The position numbers were made by a program, and so were the translations under genes. Source: Symsagittifera roscoffensis (Eukaryota > Xenacoelomorpha > Acoela > Convolutidae). From it: a stretch of DNA of 64,000 nt. Below the pieces are notes generated by a model that worked only from the letters and a program-made list of their open reading frames with translations, ran no database searches and was not told the origin of the DNA. Position 1 is the stretch's first letter. Each line of letters opens with the position of its first letter. Shown here piece by piece: positions 52,901-62,475 of the stretch. The stretch covers positions 61,423,584 through 61,487,583 of the forward strand of contig NC_087062.1 of the NCBI RefSeq assembly GCF_963678635.1, written 5' to 3'.

Positions 52901-55900
52901 CCAATTCGATGCAGCAAATTCGCCGCAGCAAAAATTGTTGCTTTCAGTAGCAACAATGATTGCATCTTAGTCGCAACAAAAGTCGCAACAATATTTGCGA
53001 CTTAAATTGGAAAAAAAAAACAGAAAGTTCGTACTTAACACATTGCTTCGCAAGTGTAATAAAATGTAACTAGCGTGTAACGCACCTCTGGTGCTTCGAA
53101 ATTTTAACAACTCATTAAAGCCGCATGTATCGAAAAAAAAGATCTGCATCATTTGAGTGTACTCTGACAGCACCAAATTACAGGGTTCAAAACAGCAAAT
53201 TTTGCAATGTTTTATATTCAAGTTTTCAAATACAAATTTTGAAAAACCATAAAATTTTGTGAAGTTTTATATAAGTTCTTTGAAAAAAACTCAAAATGAA
53301 CCAAGAAACTCCGCATCATAGAAAGTAAAAGCACTTGAGCAGTCGCATTTGGACGCAAGATTTGCAACTCCTGCGAGTAATCCTATAGTACCCCACTACA
53401 ACGCTGGGAAATTCAAATTTTGAGAAACTTCAAACTTAGGTTTTCTAAAAAAAGATGTTTTTTGAAAACCAGAAAAAAGTCACACCTCAAAAACTACCAC
53501 GATTTGAGCAGTCTTATTTGAAGGCAATATACGCAATCCTTGACAGTACTCTGACAGCACACAACTACAGGGTTGGTAATTTGAATTTTGAGAATTGTTT
53601 TGCAATTTGAGTTTTCTGAAAATTTCTGAAAAATCACAAAAATCGTCGTATCTCGTAAGCTGAAAAAACTTGGGCATTCGTAAATGGAAGCCAGATTTGC
53701 CACCCCTGAGATTACTCTGACAGTCCCCAACTACAGGCTAGGATAGGAATTTCAAAATTTGAATGAAGAGGTTTGATTTAATTTTCGGAATTTTTTTTGA
53801 AAAAATCACAAAACGTCATATCTGAAAACTAAGAGGTTTTGAGCTATCATATTTGGAGGCGAAACTCGCAACTCCTGAGAACCTGAAACTACTCTGATAG
53901 ACCCTACTACAGACTTGGGAACAAAAAAATTTTCAGAGAAAATTAAATTTAAGTTTCCTGAAATTTTTTTGAAAAAATCACAAACCGTCATATCTGGAAA
54001 ACTAAAAGATTTTGAGCTGTCATATTTGGACGCGAAAATCACAACTCCTGAGATCCTGAGACAGACTATTCTGACAGACCCTACTACAGGCTTACAATTT
54101 TCAGAAAAAATTAAATTCAAGTTTTCTGAAATGTTTTTAAAAAATCACAAATTGTCATATCTGGAAAACTATAAGGTTTTTAGCTGTCATAGTTGGAGGT
54201 AAAATTCGCAACTCCTTAAAGTACCCTGAGATAACCTCACTGTAGAGATGAGAACTTCAAATTTTGTGAAATTTTCAAATCTAAGTTCTCGAAAAATTTT
54301 TCTATTTCTATATCTAAGTTCTCGGAAAAAATCCTAAAAATGTCATATCTCGAAAACTACAAAGATCTGAGCAGTCATAATCATAGGCAAGATTCGCAAC
54401 CCCTAAGAGTACCTCACAGCTTCCAACAACAGGGTTAAGATTTTAACAAAATTTTTGAATTTTCTAAAATCGAAGTTTTTTTGAAAATTTATGAAAAAAT
54501 CATAAAAAACGTCATATCTCAAAAACTACAAGGAGAAGTGAGATTTGGAGGCAAGATTCGCAATCCCTCACGGTGCCCTGACAGCACCCAACTACAGGGT
54601 GAGAGTTTCAAAAATGTAGTATTTTTTAAATTAAATCTTCTAGAAAATTGCCATATCTCATTAACTAAAAGGATTTATTTATTCATATATGGAGGCCAGA
54701 ATCGCAAAACCTGGGAAAACCCTGACAATATCCCACTATTGGTTTGCTAACTTCAAACTTGATGAAATAAACACTGAAAATAAACTGGAAAATTGAAAAA
54801 ACCTTAACCATTGCAATATACGATAAAGCTTAAACGTGCAAAAATTCTTTTGTTAAACATGCAAAAAGAATACGTTGAAAACGCTTAAGCATGGCGAGAT
54901 AGTGAAGCCCGCATTCAAATATATAATAGATAGATATTCAATTTTATCATGTATCAACTTAAATAACCATTTTGTTATTAGACCTCGATGCACCTTTATA
55001 ATTGAACCACAGATCTATCTGACCCGTCATGTCATAGCTTATATATATAACGAAGTTATAAGTCTCTACCGTAGTTTCGCTTCCTGGACGAGAAATTGAC
55101 GATAACTGGGCTGACTTGTTGAGTGCAGTAGCAAGAAATAGTGCTTTTTGGGGGAAGAAGTCGAGAATGTGTTGGAAGAGAGAATGGAGAGAGTTGGTGT
55201 CCACGTGGCCTGCAGACATCACTAGTTTGTCCTTCAGATAGGGATGCACAAACTTACTCCTGTATACCTACAACAACAGATATGCATATAACACACCGAA
55301 ATTCAATGCCCATCAGTATAAACGAGTTGAATAGTCTAGCTTTGGTAGTTTCTTCTGTTTTATACATTCTGCTTGGGTGACTAAAGTGTGCAATATAAAT
55401 CACTGGAAAAAAATGCATTCAGAGACGAGTATGCTACGTAAAATACAAGTTGGCATTTCATTTGCGTTTGAGTTATGATTTCTATTTAAGCAGCCGAATT
55501 CCTTATTCGGTGTTTATTATATCAGCTCAACTACGGGCACTGACTCCTGTAGAACCTATGCCTAGTAAGCATGTCAGTACCTGGTATGCACAGTTCATGC
55601 GCTCGATGGTGCAATAGATCTGGAGAAGGGAGAGCAGTGCTTGGTGGTCCTGTGAGGCCACACTCATCTGCAGACAGGATCCCAGCTGGCTGAGCAGGTG
55701 CTGCTCCACTTGTCGCACTCTCTCCTCCACAGTCTCGCTCAGAGTCTCAGGGTCACATGCCGCCACCTGGCAACCAAATTATACAGTCAATCACAAGTTC
55801 TGATTCTCGTTTTCGTATATCGGTATAGTTGGTTGCTGGCCAGCCTTGACATCAGCTTCGGATACAATTTTACGACGATTTAAAAGAGGCCGAGGGTTGG

Positions 55901-58314
55901 TTTGAGAAACCGGTATTGAAAAGGTGTCCAAAAAACATTAAAACGTTGTGCGCAAACCTTAAGTTTTCGAGAACTCAATTCAAGCGATGAAAAACTGAAA
56001 CTTTTCAAGTTGATTGTGAAATTATTCGAAAATGGTTTTTTAGCATGACCGATAAAACTCTAAAACAATTCAGTTTTAGGTCAAATCTTGTACCCATTCG
56101 GTAAATATTCATTGGGCAAGCAATTCAAATGATGGAATATTTTAGGCAGATTTTTAGGGCTCGCATTGATTCACAAAAATTAAGCACTCAATTGAAACGA
56201 TGAAACTTCCAAGGTTTTAGCTTCATTGCTTGAAAAACATGTTTCGAAACTTTAAATTTTCAAGCGAGCAGCTCAGACGATAGACCAAAAACCAAGATTT
56301 AGTTGTTTCGTTCCGATCATTGACAATGGTGAGGAACTTTGTATTCGGGTGTTTTAGTTTTTTTCTTTTTTCTTTGCTTTCCACATAAAGTCAGGTACCA
56401 CAAATAATCATCGGAAAGAGTCGAGTGATATATCATAGTATAGCCCTGCCCTTTCAGGCGTGAATCAAACGACATTTTAATAAATTCAAAAAATGTCCCA
56501 GTATCGGGAAAACAGGTTTAGAAGTTTTGATTTTTAAGTCTAAGCTCGACAAAAATTAGGACGAAAACCACAAATCAGAAAAAAAATCAACATTTTTCAC
56601 TCATTATATTAGAAATATTAATTACAACCCCATATAAACTTAGGGTAATTTTATTAGAATTTTTAAGAAATTGCGGATGTCAGCTTTGAGCATGTAGGCA
56701 AAAAGTGTAAGCACAGTTGTTAACGGGAAAAGAAGTTTTGTTCCCGATTTCAAGTCACTTGCTCTCGTAAGTTGAACCATTATTATACACAGAGGCGAGG
56801 CTGCGCTTCGCAAACACTAGCGAGAACACGACAAAAAAGCAGCTCTAAACACGAAATAAGAAAAAGTAGAAATAAACTTCAGTTAGTAAAAATTCGCGCA
56901 AGTCTCGTATTCGATCCTGCGACCTAGCACTTATGAGTCTCACATCCTTCCCACTCGGCCTGGAAGCTTATCCATCGACAAAACTAACCACACATAACGC
57001 AGAAAATAGATGCTATGAAATTTCCAATGCTACAGATCGTGATTATAGCAAACAAGCCACAAATTGAGCACTTTTCTTTGCTCGTTAGATTGAAAAAAAG
57101 TAGGTTCATATTAATACACTAAGCTCGCAAGTTTTATAATCAAAAGCTGACAGATATTAATGTAAAACAGAAACAAAATTGAAACGCCTTTGCCTTTGTA
57201 AAAATGTTGACTGAACAACCTGTGGGAGTATAAGTGGGAGTATAGTAACTAGAATAAAAATCACTGAATTAAATTTCTGGTAACATTTTTCATTCAATTA
57301 TAGAGTTTCTGAATGGTTCAAAATTACCTTCGAGTGAAGACTGCTGAGCTGGAGTGACAGCCGCTTTAGGGTTCCCATGTCCTCGAGGGAAAGAGATCGA
57401 CCCTGACCAGACTCCCGATCGAACAGACTGTGTTCTAGGAATGCGAGGATTGTGTAGACTGCCTTGAGTGCCATCAGTTGTTCCTTGCGACTACTCAAAC
57501 GCCTCTTCTCTTCTATCACTCTCTCTGCTTTGTCTCCCAACTAAAGTTTTTATAATTGATTAAAAGCTACTCAAGCTTTTTGAGTGAAATTTCGACTTAC
57601 TGGGATTATAAATTTCTTTCACACAAGCGTTATAAATCATCAGAATTACTAACGTCGGATCTCCTTGGTCAAACCCAAGTATGCGTTATAGATCTTCAGA
57701 ATTAGAAAATTCGGGTCTTGATCAAAACCCCGTAAGCGATAATATCTTTAGGCAAAGAAGGCAACAAAATTATGCGGACAATGATAACGCTTTGAATCAC
57801 AACTTCATTTTCCATTTTTGCAAAAATATACAAGCTGCCCTCGATCAGATTATTCAATTATTATTATTCCATCTCAATTCCATTAATATAATAAATAAAT
57901 CTTTTGAGAAACTTCTTGTTCAACTACAGTAAAAGCTTAAAAAACTGTACGCAAATTTAATCCAACGTTGAGATCCAGTCACTTGGGGAGTAACACAAAC
58001 CTGGGCAACTTCAGCCCTCACTTTCTGCAGCTTTGAGTGCCACTGACCAATGGAGAATCCACTCTCTCAATCACTGGTTGCAGTCCACTTAATGTCTTGG
58101 ACAGACCCACAAAGTGTTCATAGTCACAATTGATGACCTCAATCAGACTCTGTTTGATCTTGTTGTGGTAGCTCCTGAGGTCTCCCAGTAGAGAGTCCAG
58201 GTCCATCAGTCGGCCATGGTTGGACACGAAGGAGTCGGCATCAAAGCCCTCCCGCTCGAAATCGACTGAATTGAAACAGAGAGAGCTCTCTCGCTCGAAC
58301 ATACGAGTTGACAT
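48781..58314 (-). CDS. COG2: Conserved oligomeric Golgi complex subunit 2
   Basis: Split gene on the minus strand. Exons in gene order: 58314-58001, 57540-57328, 55766-55581, 55252-55070, 50757-50598, 50327-50159, 49927-48781; total about 790 residues against about 740 for human COG2. COG2 is a lobe A subunit of the tethering complex that captures recycling vesicles at Golgi cisternae; it acts with COG1, COG3 and COG4 on the cytosolic face. Evidence is collinear similarity along the whole protein: the N-terminal helical CATCHR region, the central KWSLPVYFQLVFQE block, the CWGEEAY...LTLQICLRY block and TPRLYRKTNRAPP near the C-terminus. All introns are GT-AG with agreeing phases. One base seems missing in exon 1. 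It converges on the myosin gene; no functional tie is implied. Confidence 0.95.
50159..50327 (-). CDS. COG2: COG2 exon 6
   Basis: Acceptor gtttttag|aa, donor TG|GTGAGA, phase 1 to 2. DKWSLPVYFQLVFQEVVSKV matches KKWNLPVYFQIRFREIAGSL, the best-conserved block of COG2. An (AAAAC)n microsatellite sits in the intron just upstream. Confidence 0.95.
50361..50400 (+). repeat. (AAAAC)n microsatellite
   Basis: Eight or so perfect AAAAC units in COG2 intron 5, 30 bases or so upstream of exon 6 in gene direction. On the gene strand it is (GTTTT)n, so it forms much of the pyrimidine-rich stretch before the acceptor. Confidence 0.95.
50598..50757 (-). CDS. COG2: COG2 exon 5
   Basis: Acceptor cgatacag|ggc, donor G|GTGAGC, phase 0 to 1. 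RRFQYEVEAVFAEAVDLLLK corresponds to GYDFLVNSVWPQIVQGLEEK, and FMPVNWRQFAMCYKQCMLFL to LFNPGNPDAFHEKYTISMDF. No internal stop. Confidence 0.92.
50888..51370 (-). mobile_element. SINE family 1 copy plus 136-base tandem repeats
   Basis: On the minus strand a tRNA-like head (gtggctgagtggtaagtgcg) precedes the body with gctttttggtcgtgtcctcg. Upstream of it the head and a linker (ctagccaataatagcgcagc, ttgccaattcgatgcagcaa) are repeated head to tail: cagccac recurs at 51026, 51162 and 51298, a 136-base period. It lies in COG2 intron 4. Confidence 0.8.
51527..52737 (+). repeat. Long dispersed repeat, copy 2
   Basis: Counterpart of 17100-18775, starting within the SINE B box and ending at cctgatacgagcagtcttgt. 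It lacks the Tc1-type insertion: tttaccatatatatgtatgt continues straight on, giving the empty site. It lies in COG2 intron 4. Confidence 0.85.
53065..54935 (+). repeat. Satellite-type composite element, copy 1
   Basis: Head aactagcgtgtaacgcacct with a small gcacctctggtgc hairpin, then about nine diverged units of ~165-175 bases each containing cgtcatatctcgaaaactac, ggaggcaagattcgcaactc, gacagcacccaactacaggg and a long A/T-rich aagttttctgaaa part, then a tail with ttgaaaacgcttaagcatgg, cccgcattcaaatatataat. Copy 2 at 59868 has the same order, so head, array and tail move as one unit. It lies in COG2 intron 4. Confidence 0.88.
55070..55252 (-). CDS. COG2: COG2 exon 4
   Basis: Phase 0 is obtained with acceptor gagtaag|ttt; an AG 9 bases upstream (tatacag) would put a stop in frame. 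Donor ACG|GTAGAG. FVHPYLKDKL matches the VKPYIDEVI stretch; LHSLFQHILDFFPQKALFL matches LQVMYNKLLEFVPHHCRLL. Sixty-one codons. A 4.3-kb intron loaded with repeats follows. Confidence 0.85.
55581..55766 (-). CDS. COG2: COG2 exon 3
   Basis: Acceptor gttgccag|gtg, donor CAG|GTACTG, 62 codons, phase 0 to 0. VRQVEQHLLSQLGSCLQMSV corresponds to AMLQQSLEGLLLEGLQTSD and LLQIYCTIERMNCAYQ to CLRTYATIDKTRDAEAL of human COG2. Confidence 0.9.
56308..56440 (+). repeat. Dispersed repeat with gttccgatcat words, copy 2
   Basis: Counterpart of 29275-29458, sharing ggaactttgtattcgggtgt and gtcaggtaccacaaataatc. It lies in COG2 intron 2. Confidence 0.75.
56812..56972 (-). mobile_element. SINE family 1 copy, minus strand
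   Basis: gcgagaacacgacaaaaaag, agttagtaaaaattcg and cattcggatcctgcgac-like parts mirror the 17048 copy; the head is represented by cccactcggcctggaagc. It is flanked by a gcgaggctgcgcttcgc hairpin-like motif. Confidence 0.65.
57328..57540 (-). CDS. COG2: COG2 exon 2
   Basis: Acceptor aactttag|ttg, donor AAG|GTAATT, 71 codons, phase 0 to 0. LGDKAERVIEEKRRLSSRKE continues the N-terminal coiled helix (human RAVDERMSKQEDIRKKK), and LSLQLSSLHSK corresponds to TEFNQLQFHAVQSK. Predominantly helical and charged. Confidence 0.92.
58001..58314 (-). CDS. COG2: COG2 exon 1
   Basis: Starts at ATG (58314). SLCFNSVDFEREGFDADSFV matches the LCFDKDEF...DVDHFV signature at the N-terminus of COG2, and IEVINCDYEHFVGLSKTLSG matches VELINxDYADFVNLSTNLVG. 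The open frame ends in a false stop, but from about 58050 the frame one base back reads GQWHSKLQKVRAEVAQ to donor CAG|GTTTGT, matching PLGQLREEV and the helix after it. Length 314 is one short of a multiple of three, so a single base is probably missing near 58050-58056. An alternative donor TTG|GTCAGT would avoid the frameshift but drop about 17 conserved residues. Confidence 0.88.
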
Positions 58315-59867
58315 GCTGGCTCTGAAAGCAATGCCCCTGTCCTATATCATACTATTGTGTTACCTGAAAAAAAACCAAACCATGGAACGTTATGTCCAAT
58401 TTATTTGCATTATAACATTTAAAACAATCGAAGCGATACAACAAAAGTATAGCATGGCCACCACTGATTGAGAAAATTGAGAAAAGATGTCAACTACACA
58501 CGTTTCTTCAAGCGATTTTCAAACTTTTGTAGTTCAATTTGAAAAATAGGTCGTGAAACACAATCTAATTACTAGCGTTGAAGGCGCATTGAGACTAAGT
58601 TTACCAAGAGGTCACTAAGCCGAAAATACTTGGGTAGACCCCCGATGCGCCGAACAAGTAAAATAACAAATTTTGACCCGTAAAGTTTTAAAAGAGAACT
58701 AACATAAGCCCCAACCAATTTGTTCAAAGAAATTTTTTAAGCTTTACAATCATGAATGGATAAAAACTTGCAAGACAGAAAACACCAAATGAAAAAATAC
58801 CACATAAATTACTTTGTTTAGTCAATTTCATAGAAAACTGAATTCAAAATTTTGTTCAATACTATAAGCCCCTAGCGAAATGAATTTCGACCAACACACA
58901 AAAAATATATATTATGTAAGGACAAGAAAAAAAAACGATTAATTTATAACATTTCAATTTGATATTCAAGCTTGAAATGATTCGCAAAAATGCATATTTA
59001 CCCCTACACTAATGGGGCAAACGCACAAAAATGATTGATCTTCCATAACAAAGCCAGCTCAATTTCTGATAGACTTGCATGAAAAGTTGTTTAATGAAAA
59101 AAAAACAGTTTCCGATTAAGACACTTGCTTTCGCAAAAGTAAACAGAAGTTACAGAAACCAGGCTACAATCGAAATCTACAATCAAACGAAAAACAATTA
59201 AGAGTAGAATCAGTATGAAAACGCAAAAATGCTCAAAATATGTCGTTTTCAAGTTCTTTGAATTCCAAGATCAATTTATTATTGAAACTTTTTAATAAAA
59301 TTCACCTAATTTGAGAAAATTGGATCAATAGTTAAAGCTTTTATTCCGCTGGGAAAAATGAAAATTGAAATCAATTGTCGAAATTAGAAGTTAGTCAGGT
59401 TTTTAAGACCTTTACACATTTGCAGTTAAATAGTAGAGTTTGATCACGACCTGAACTTTAGAAAATGAATTAAGCTTCAAAAAAATCGAAACTGAAACAG
59501 CGAAAAATCAATCTTTGAGCGTGAACAAATTTTAAGACTTTTTCCAGAAAAAAAATCATCATTGACTAATTAAAACTTACATAGAGGCAAAACAACAAAG
59601 CCTGTCGATCTCAACCAATCGCTTTACCCCTGCACTTATGAGCTTCTGCAAGAATGTAAAAGAAAATTTATATAATAAAATAGCTCAATGTCTTTCAGAT
59701 GGTAGAAAAGTTGTTTATGGAAAAAGACTAGTTCCCGTTTACAAGACATGCTAACGGTAAAAAAAAAACAATACAAAACGGAGCAGGCAAATTTACAGCG
59801 GATATTCAACAAACCATATCTTAAAGCCGAAATTACGTCAGAATAACAAATTAGATCAGAATTATGT
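58315..59867. other. COG2 upstream region
   Basis: AT-rich DNA with no gene recognised on either strand. The COG2 promoter should lie here; no clear TATA or initiator was picked. From about 59270 to 59560 it is related to the 1.29-kb tandem units (ttgagaaaattggatcaata, taaagcttttattccgctgg). Confidence 0.55.
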
Positions 59868-61600
59868 AACAACTAGCATGTACCGCACCTTCGGTGCTTC
59901 AAACAGATATAAGAGCATAAAAGTTGCTTCAGCATAAAAAATATCTGCAAACTTTTAGTGTACTCGACTGCACCCAATTACAGGGTTGGTAATTTCAAAC
60001 TTTTTTCAAATTCCTATTTTGAAAAACCATAAAAGCGGTCTCTCGAAAATGGGCCTCTGGAGAAATTTGCAGGCCAGATTTGCAGCGACTGAGAGTCCCT
60101 GAGAGCACCCTATTATAGGGTTAAAAATTTTAAATTTCGTGATTTTTTTAAACCTGTTTCCCGAAAAAATTTTAAAAATCATAAAATCTCTATCTCGGAA
60201 ACTAAAAGTATTTAAGCATTTATAATTAGAGGCAAGATTTGAGACGCCTGGGTGTACGCTGACAATAAGGTTGTGTCTTCATCAAGTTGGTAGTTTCAAA
60301 TTTTGTGAATTTCTTTGTAGATAAGTTCTTTGAGAAATTTGAAAAAAACGTCACATCTCGGAAATTATAAGCAATTGAGCAGTCGGATGTAGCAAGATTT
60401 GTAACTCTTGAGAATACCCTGACAGCACAAATTTTGAAAAAAAAAAATTATTTCAAGTTTTCTGAAAACTTTTTTGAAAAAATCACAAAAAACGTCAATT
60501 CTCGATAACTACAAGGATTTGAGCACTAGTATTTGGAGGCGAGATTCGCAATCCTTGAGAGTACTCTAAAAGGACCCAGCTACTTGGTTGGGAATTTCAG
60601 ATTTTGAAGAAAAAAATTTAATTTAAGTTTTCTGAAAACATTTTGAAAAATTAACAAAAAACGTCATTTCTCGAAAACTAAAAGGATTTCAGCACTAATA
60701 TTTGGAGGCAAGATTCGCAATCCTTGAGAGTACTCTGACAGGAACCAATTACAGGAATGGGAATTTCAGATTTTGAAGAAAAAAATTTAATTCAAGTTTT
60801 CTGAAAACTTTTTGAAAAAATCACAAAAAGCGTCATTTCTCTAAAACTACAAGGATTTCAGCCCTAATATTTGGAGGCAAGATTCGCAATCCTTGAGAGT
60901 ACTCTGACATGACCCAATTACAGGAATGGGAATTTCAGATTTTGAAGAAAAACATTAATATAAGTTTTCTGAAATTATTTTTGAAAAAATCAAAAAAAAA
61001 AACGTCATATCTCGAAAACTACAAGGATTTGAACAGTCATATTTGGAGGTAAGCTTTGGAGCTCCTTAGAGAACCCTAACAGCACCCAACTACAGAGTTG
61101 AGAATTTCAAATTTCGAGAACAATATATTTGATTTTTATAAAAAAAGAATTTATAAAATCACAAAAAACGTCATATCTCGAAAACTACAAGGTTTTGAGC
61201 AATCATATTTGAAAGCAAGATTCGTAATCGATGAGAGTACGCTGACAGTACCCAACTACAGGGTTGGTAACTTCAAGTTTTGTTGATTATTTTGTAATTT
61301 GAGCTTTCTGAAAACTTTTGAAAAAATCACAAAAATCGTTTTATCTCGTTAACTATAAGGATTTGGGCATTCAAAATAGGAGGCCGAATTCGCAACCCAT
61401 TGGGAAATCCGGACAACATCCCGTTATTGGGCTGCTTATTTTAAACTCTGTGAAATAACCACTTAAATCAAACTGCAAAATCGAAAAGAAAATTCGTAAT
61501 CATTGCAATATATGATATAGCTTAAACATGCAAAAATAATACGTTGAAAAAGCTTGAACATGGCAAGACAGTGAAGCCCGCATTTAAATATATAATAGAT
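59868..61600 (+). repeat. Satellite-type composite element, copy 2
   Basis: Head aactagcatgtaccgcacct with gcaccttcggtgc hairpin, then about nine units at close to 167-base spacing (cgtcatttctcgaaaac/cgtcatatctcgaaaac near 60493, 60660, 60830, 61002, 61168, 61335), then the tail with gcttgaacatggcaaga and cccgcatttaaatatataat. Neighbouring units 60490-60960 are the most alike, so local homogenisation has occurred. Confidence 0.9.
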
Positions 61601-61912
61601 AGAGAGATCTTAACCATTGCAATATATGATATAGCTTAAACATGCAAAAACAATACGTTGAAAAGCTTGAACATGGCAAGATAGTGAAGCCCGCATTTAA
61701 ATATATAATAGATAATAGATTTAAATATATAATAGATAGATAGATAGATAATAGTCTAAACTCTGTGAAATAACTACTAAAATCAAACTGCAAAATCGTA
61801 AAGAAAATTCTTAATCATTGCAATATATGATATAGCTTAAACATGCAAAAATAATACGTTGAAAAAGCTTAAATATGGCAAGATAGTGAAGCCCGCATTT
61901 AAATATATAATA
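61497..61912 (+). repeat. Tandem tail copies of the satellite element
   Basis: Three copies of a ~110-base tail (gcaatatatgatatagctta, aaaacaatacgttgaaaa, gtgaagcccgcatttaaata) with an (ATAG)n microsatellite around 61720-61750. The first element has one tail copy only. Confidence 0.85.
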
Positions 61913-62114
61913 GATTTCACGTCACAGTGACAATCTGTTGTTATGTTGCATAACAATATCCAATTTTCGGCTTGCTGGAATGGTAATCCTATTTTTTGCT
62001 TGTTGGCCCTTCGCCAAATTTACAATCCAAATGAAAATACAAACCTGATTAGCAACTCTGAACCACTAACGCGTGGGAGGATATAGCTCAATAGGTGTGC
62101 TAGGGATTTAAGCT

Positions 62115-62475
62115 GACCAGTTTTTAAGCAGACCAATCTTTTAGCAGACCCAGAACAATTGTCAAGTCAGAAAGCTAACTTGAAACGCGGCATGGGGATT
62201 AGCGACCGCTTGCTCCGCTGCGCTTCCACTCAAAATGAGTGTTTTTGTGCGCGTAGATCTTTGTTTTGCCGCTACTTTAGACTGTTGTGTTTTTGAAGTT
62301 GATACTTTTGTTGACAAACCGTGAGTTAATTGTCTTAATTGGGGAAGTTTGACCTAAGACTGAGCGTCTTTTTGAGCCGGTCAATCAACCATGCATCAGT
62401 TGATTGCGTTGGTCTGCTAAAAGACTCATTTTTCACTTTTTATGCTAAAAGATTGGTCTGCTAAACGATCGGTCC
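62115..62475. mobile_element. MITE-like element with agcagaccaat inverted repeats
   Basis: Left gaccagtttttaagcagacc and right ...gattggtctgctaaacgatcggtc are complementary over most of ~36 bases, with a second internal ggtctgctaaaagac. About 360 bases, no open frame, no target duplication seen. Confidence 0.65.

Noticed and set aside
53300-54770. CRISPR-like array
   Set aside because: Units of about 170 bases are repeated throughout with no unique spacers, and the context is a eukaryotic intron.
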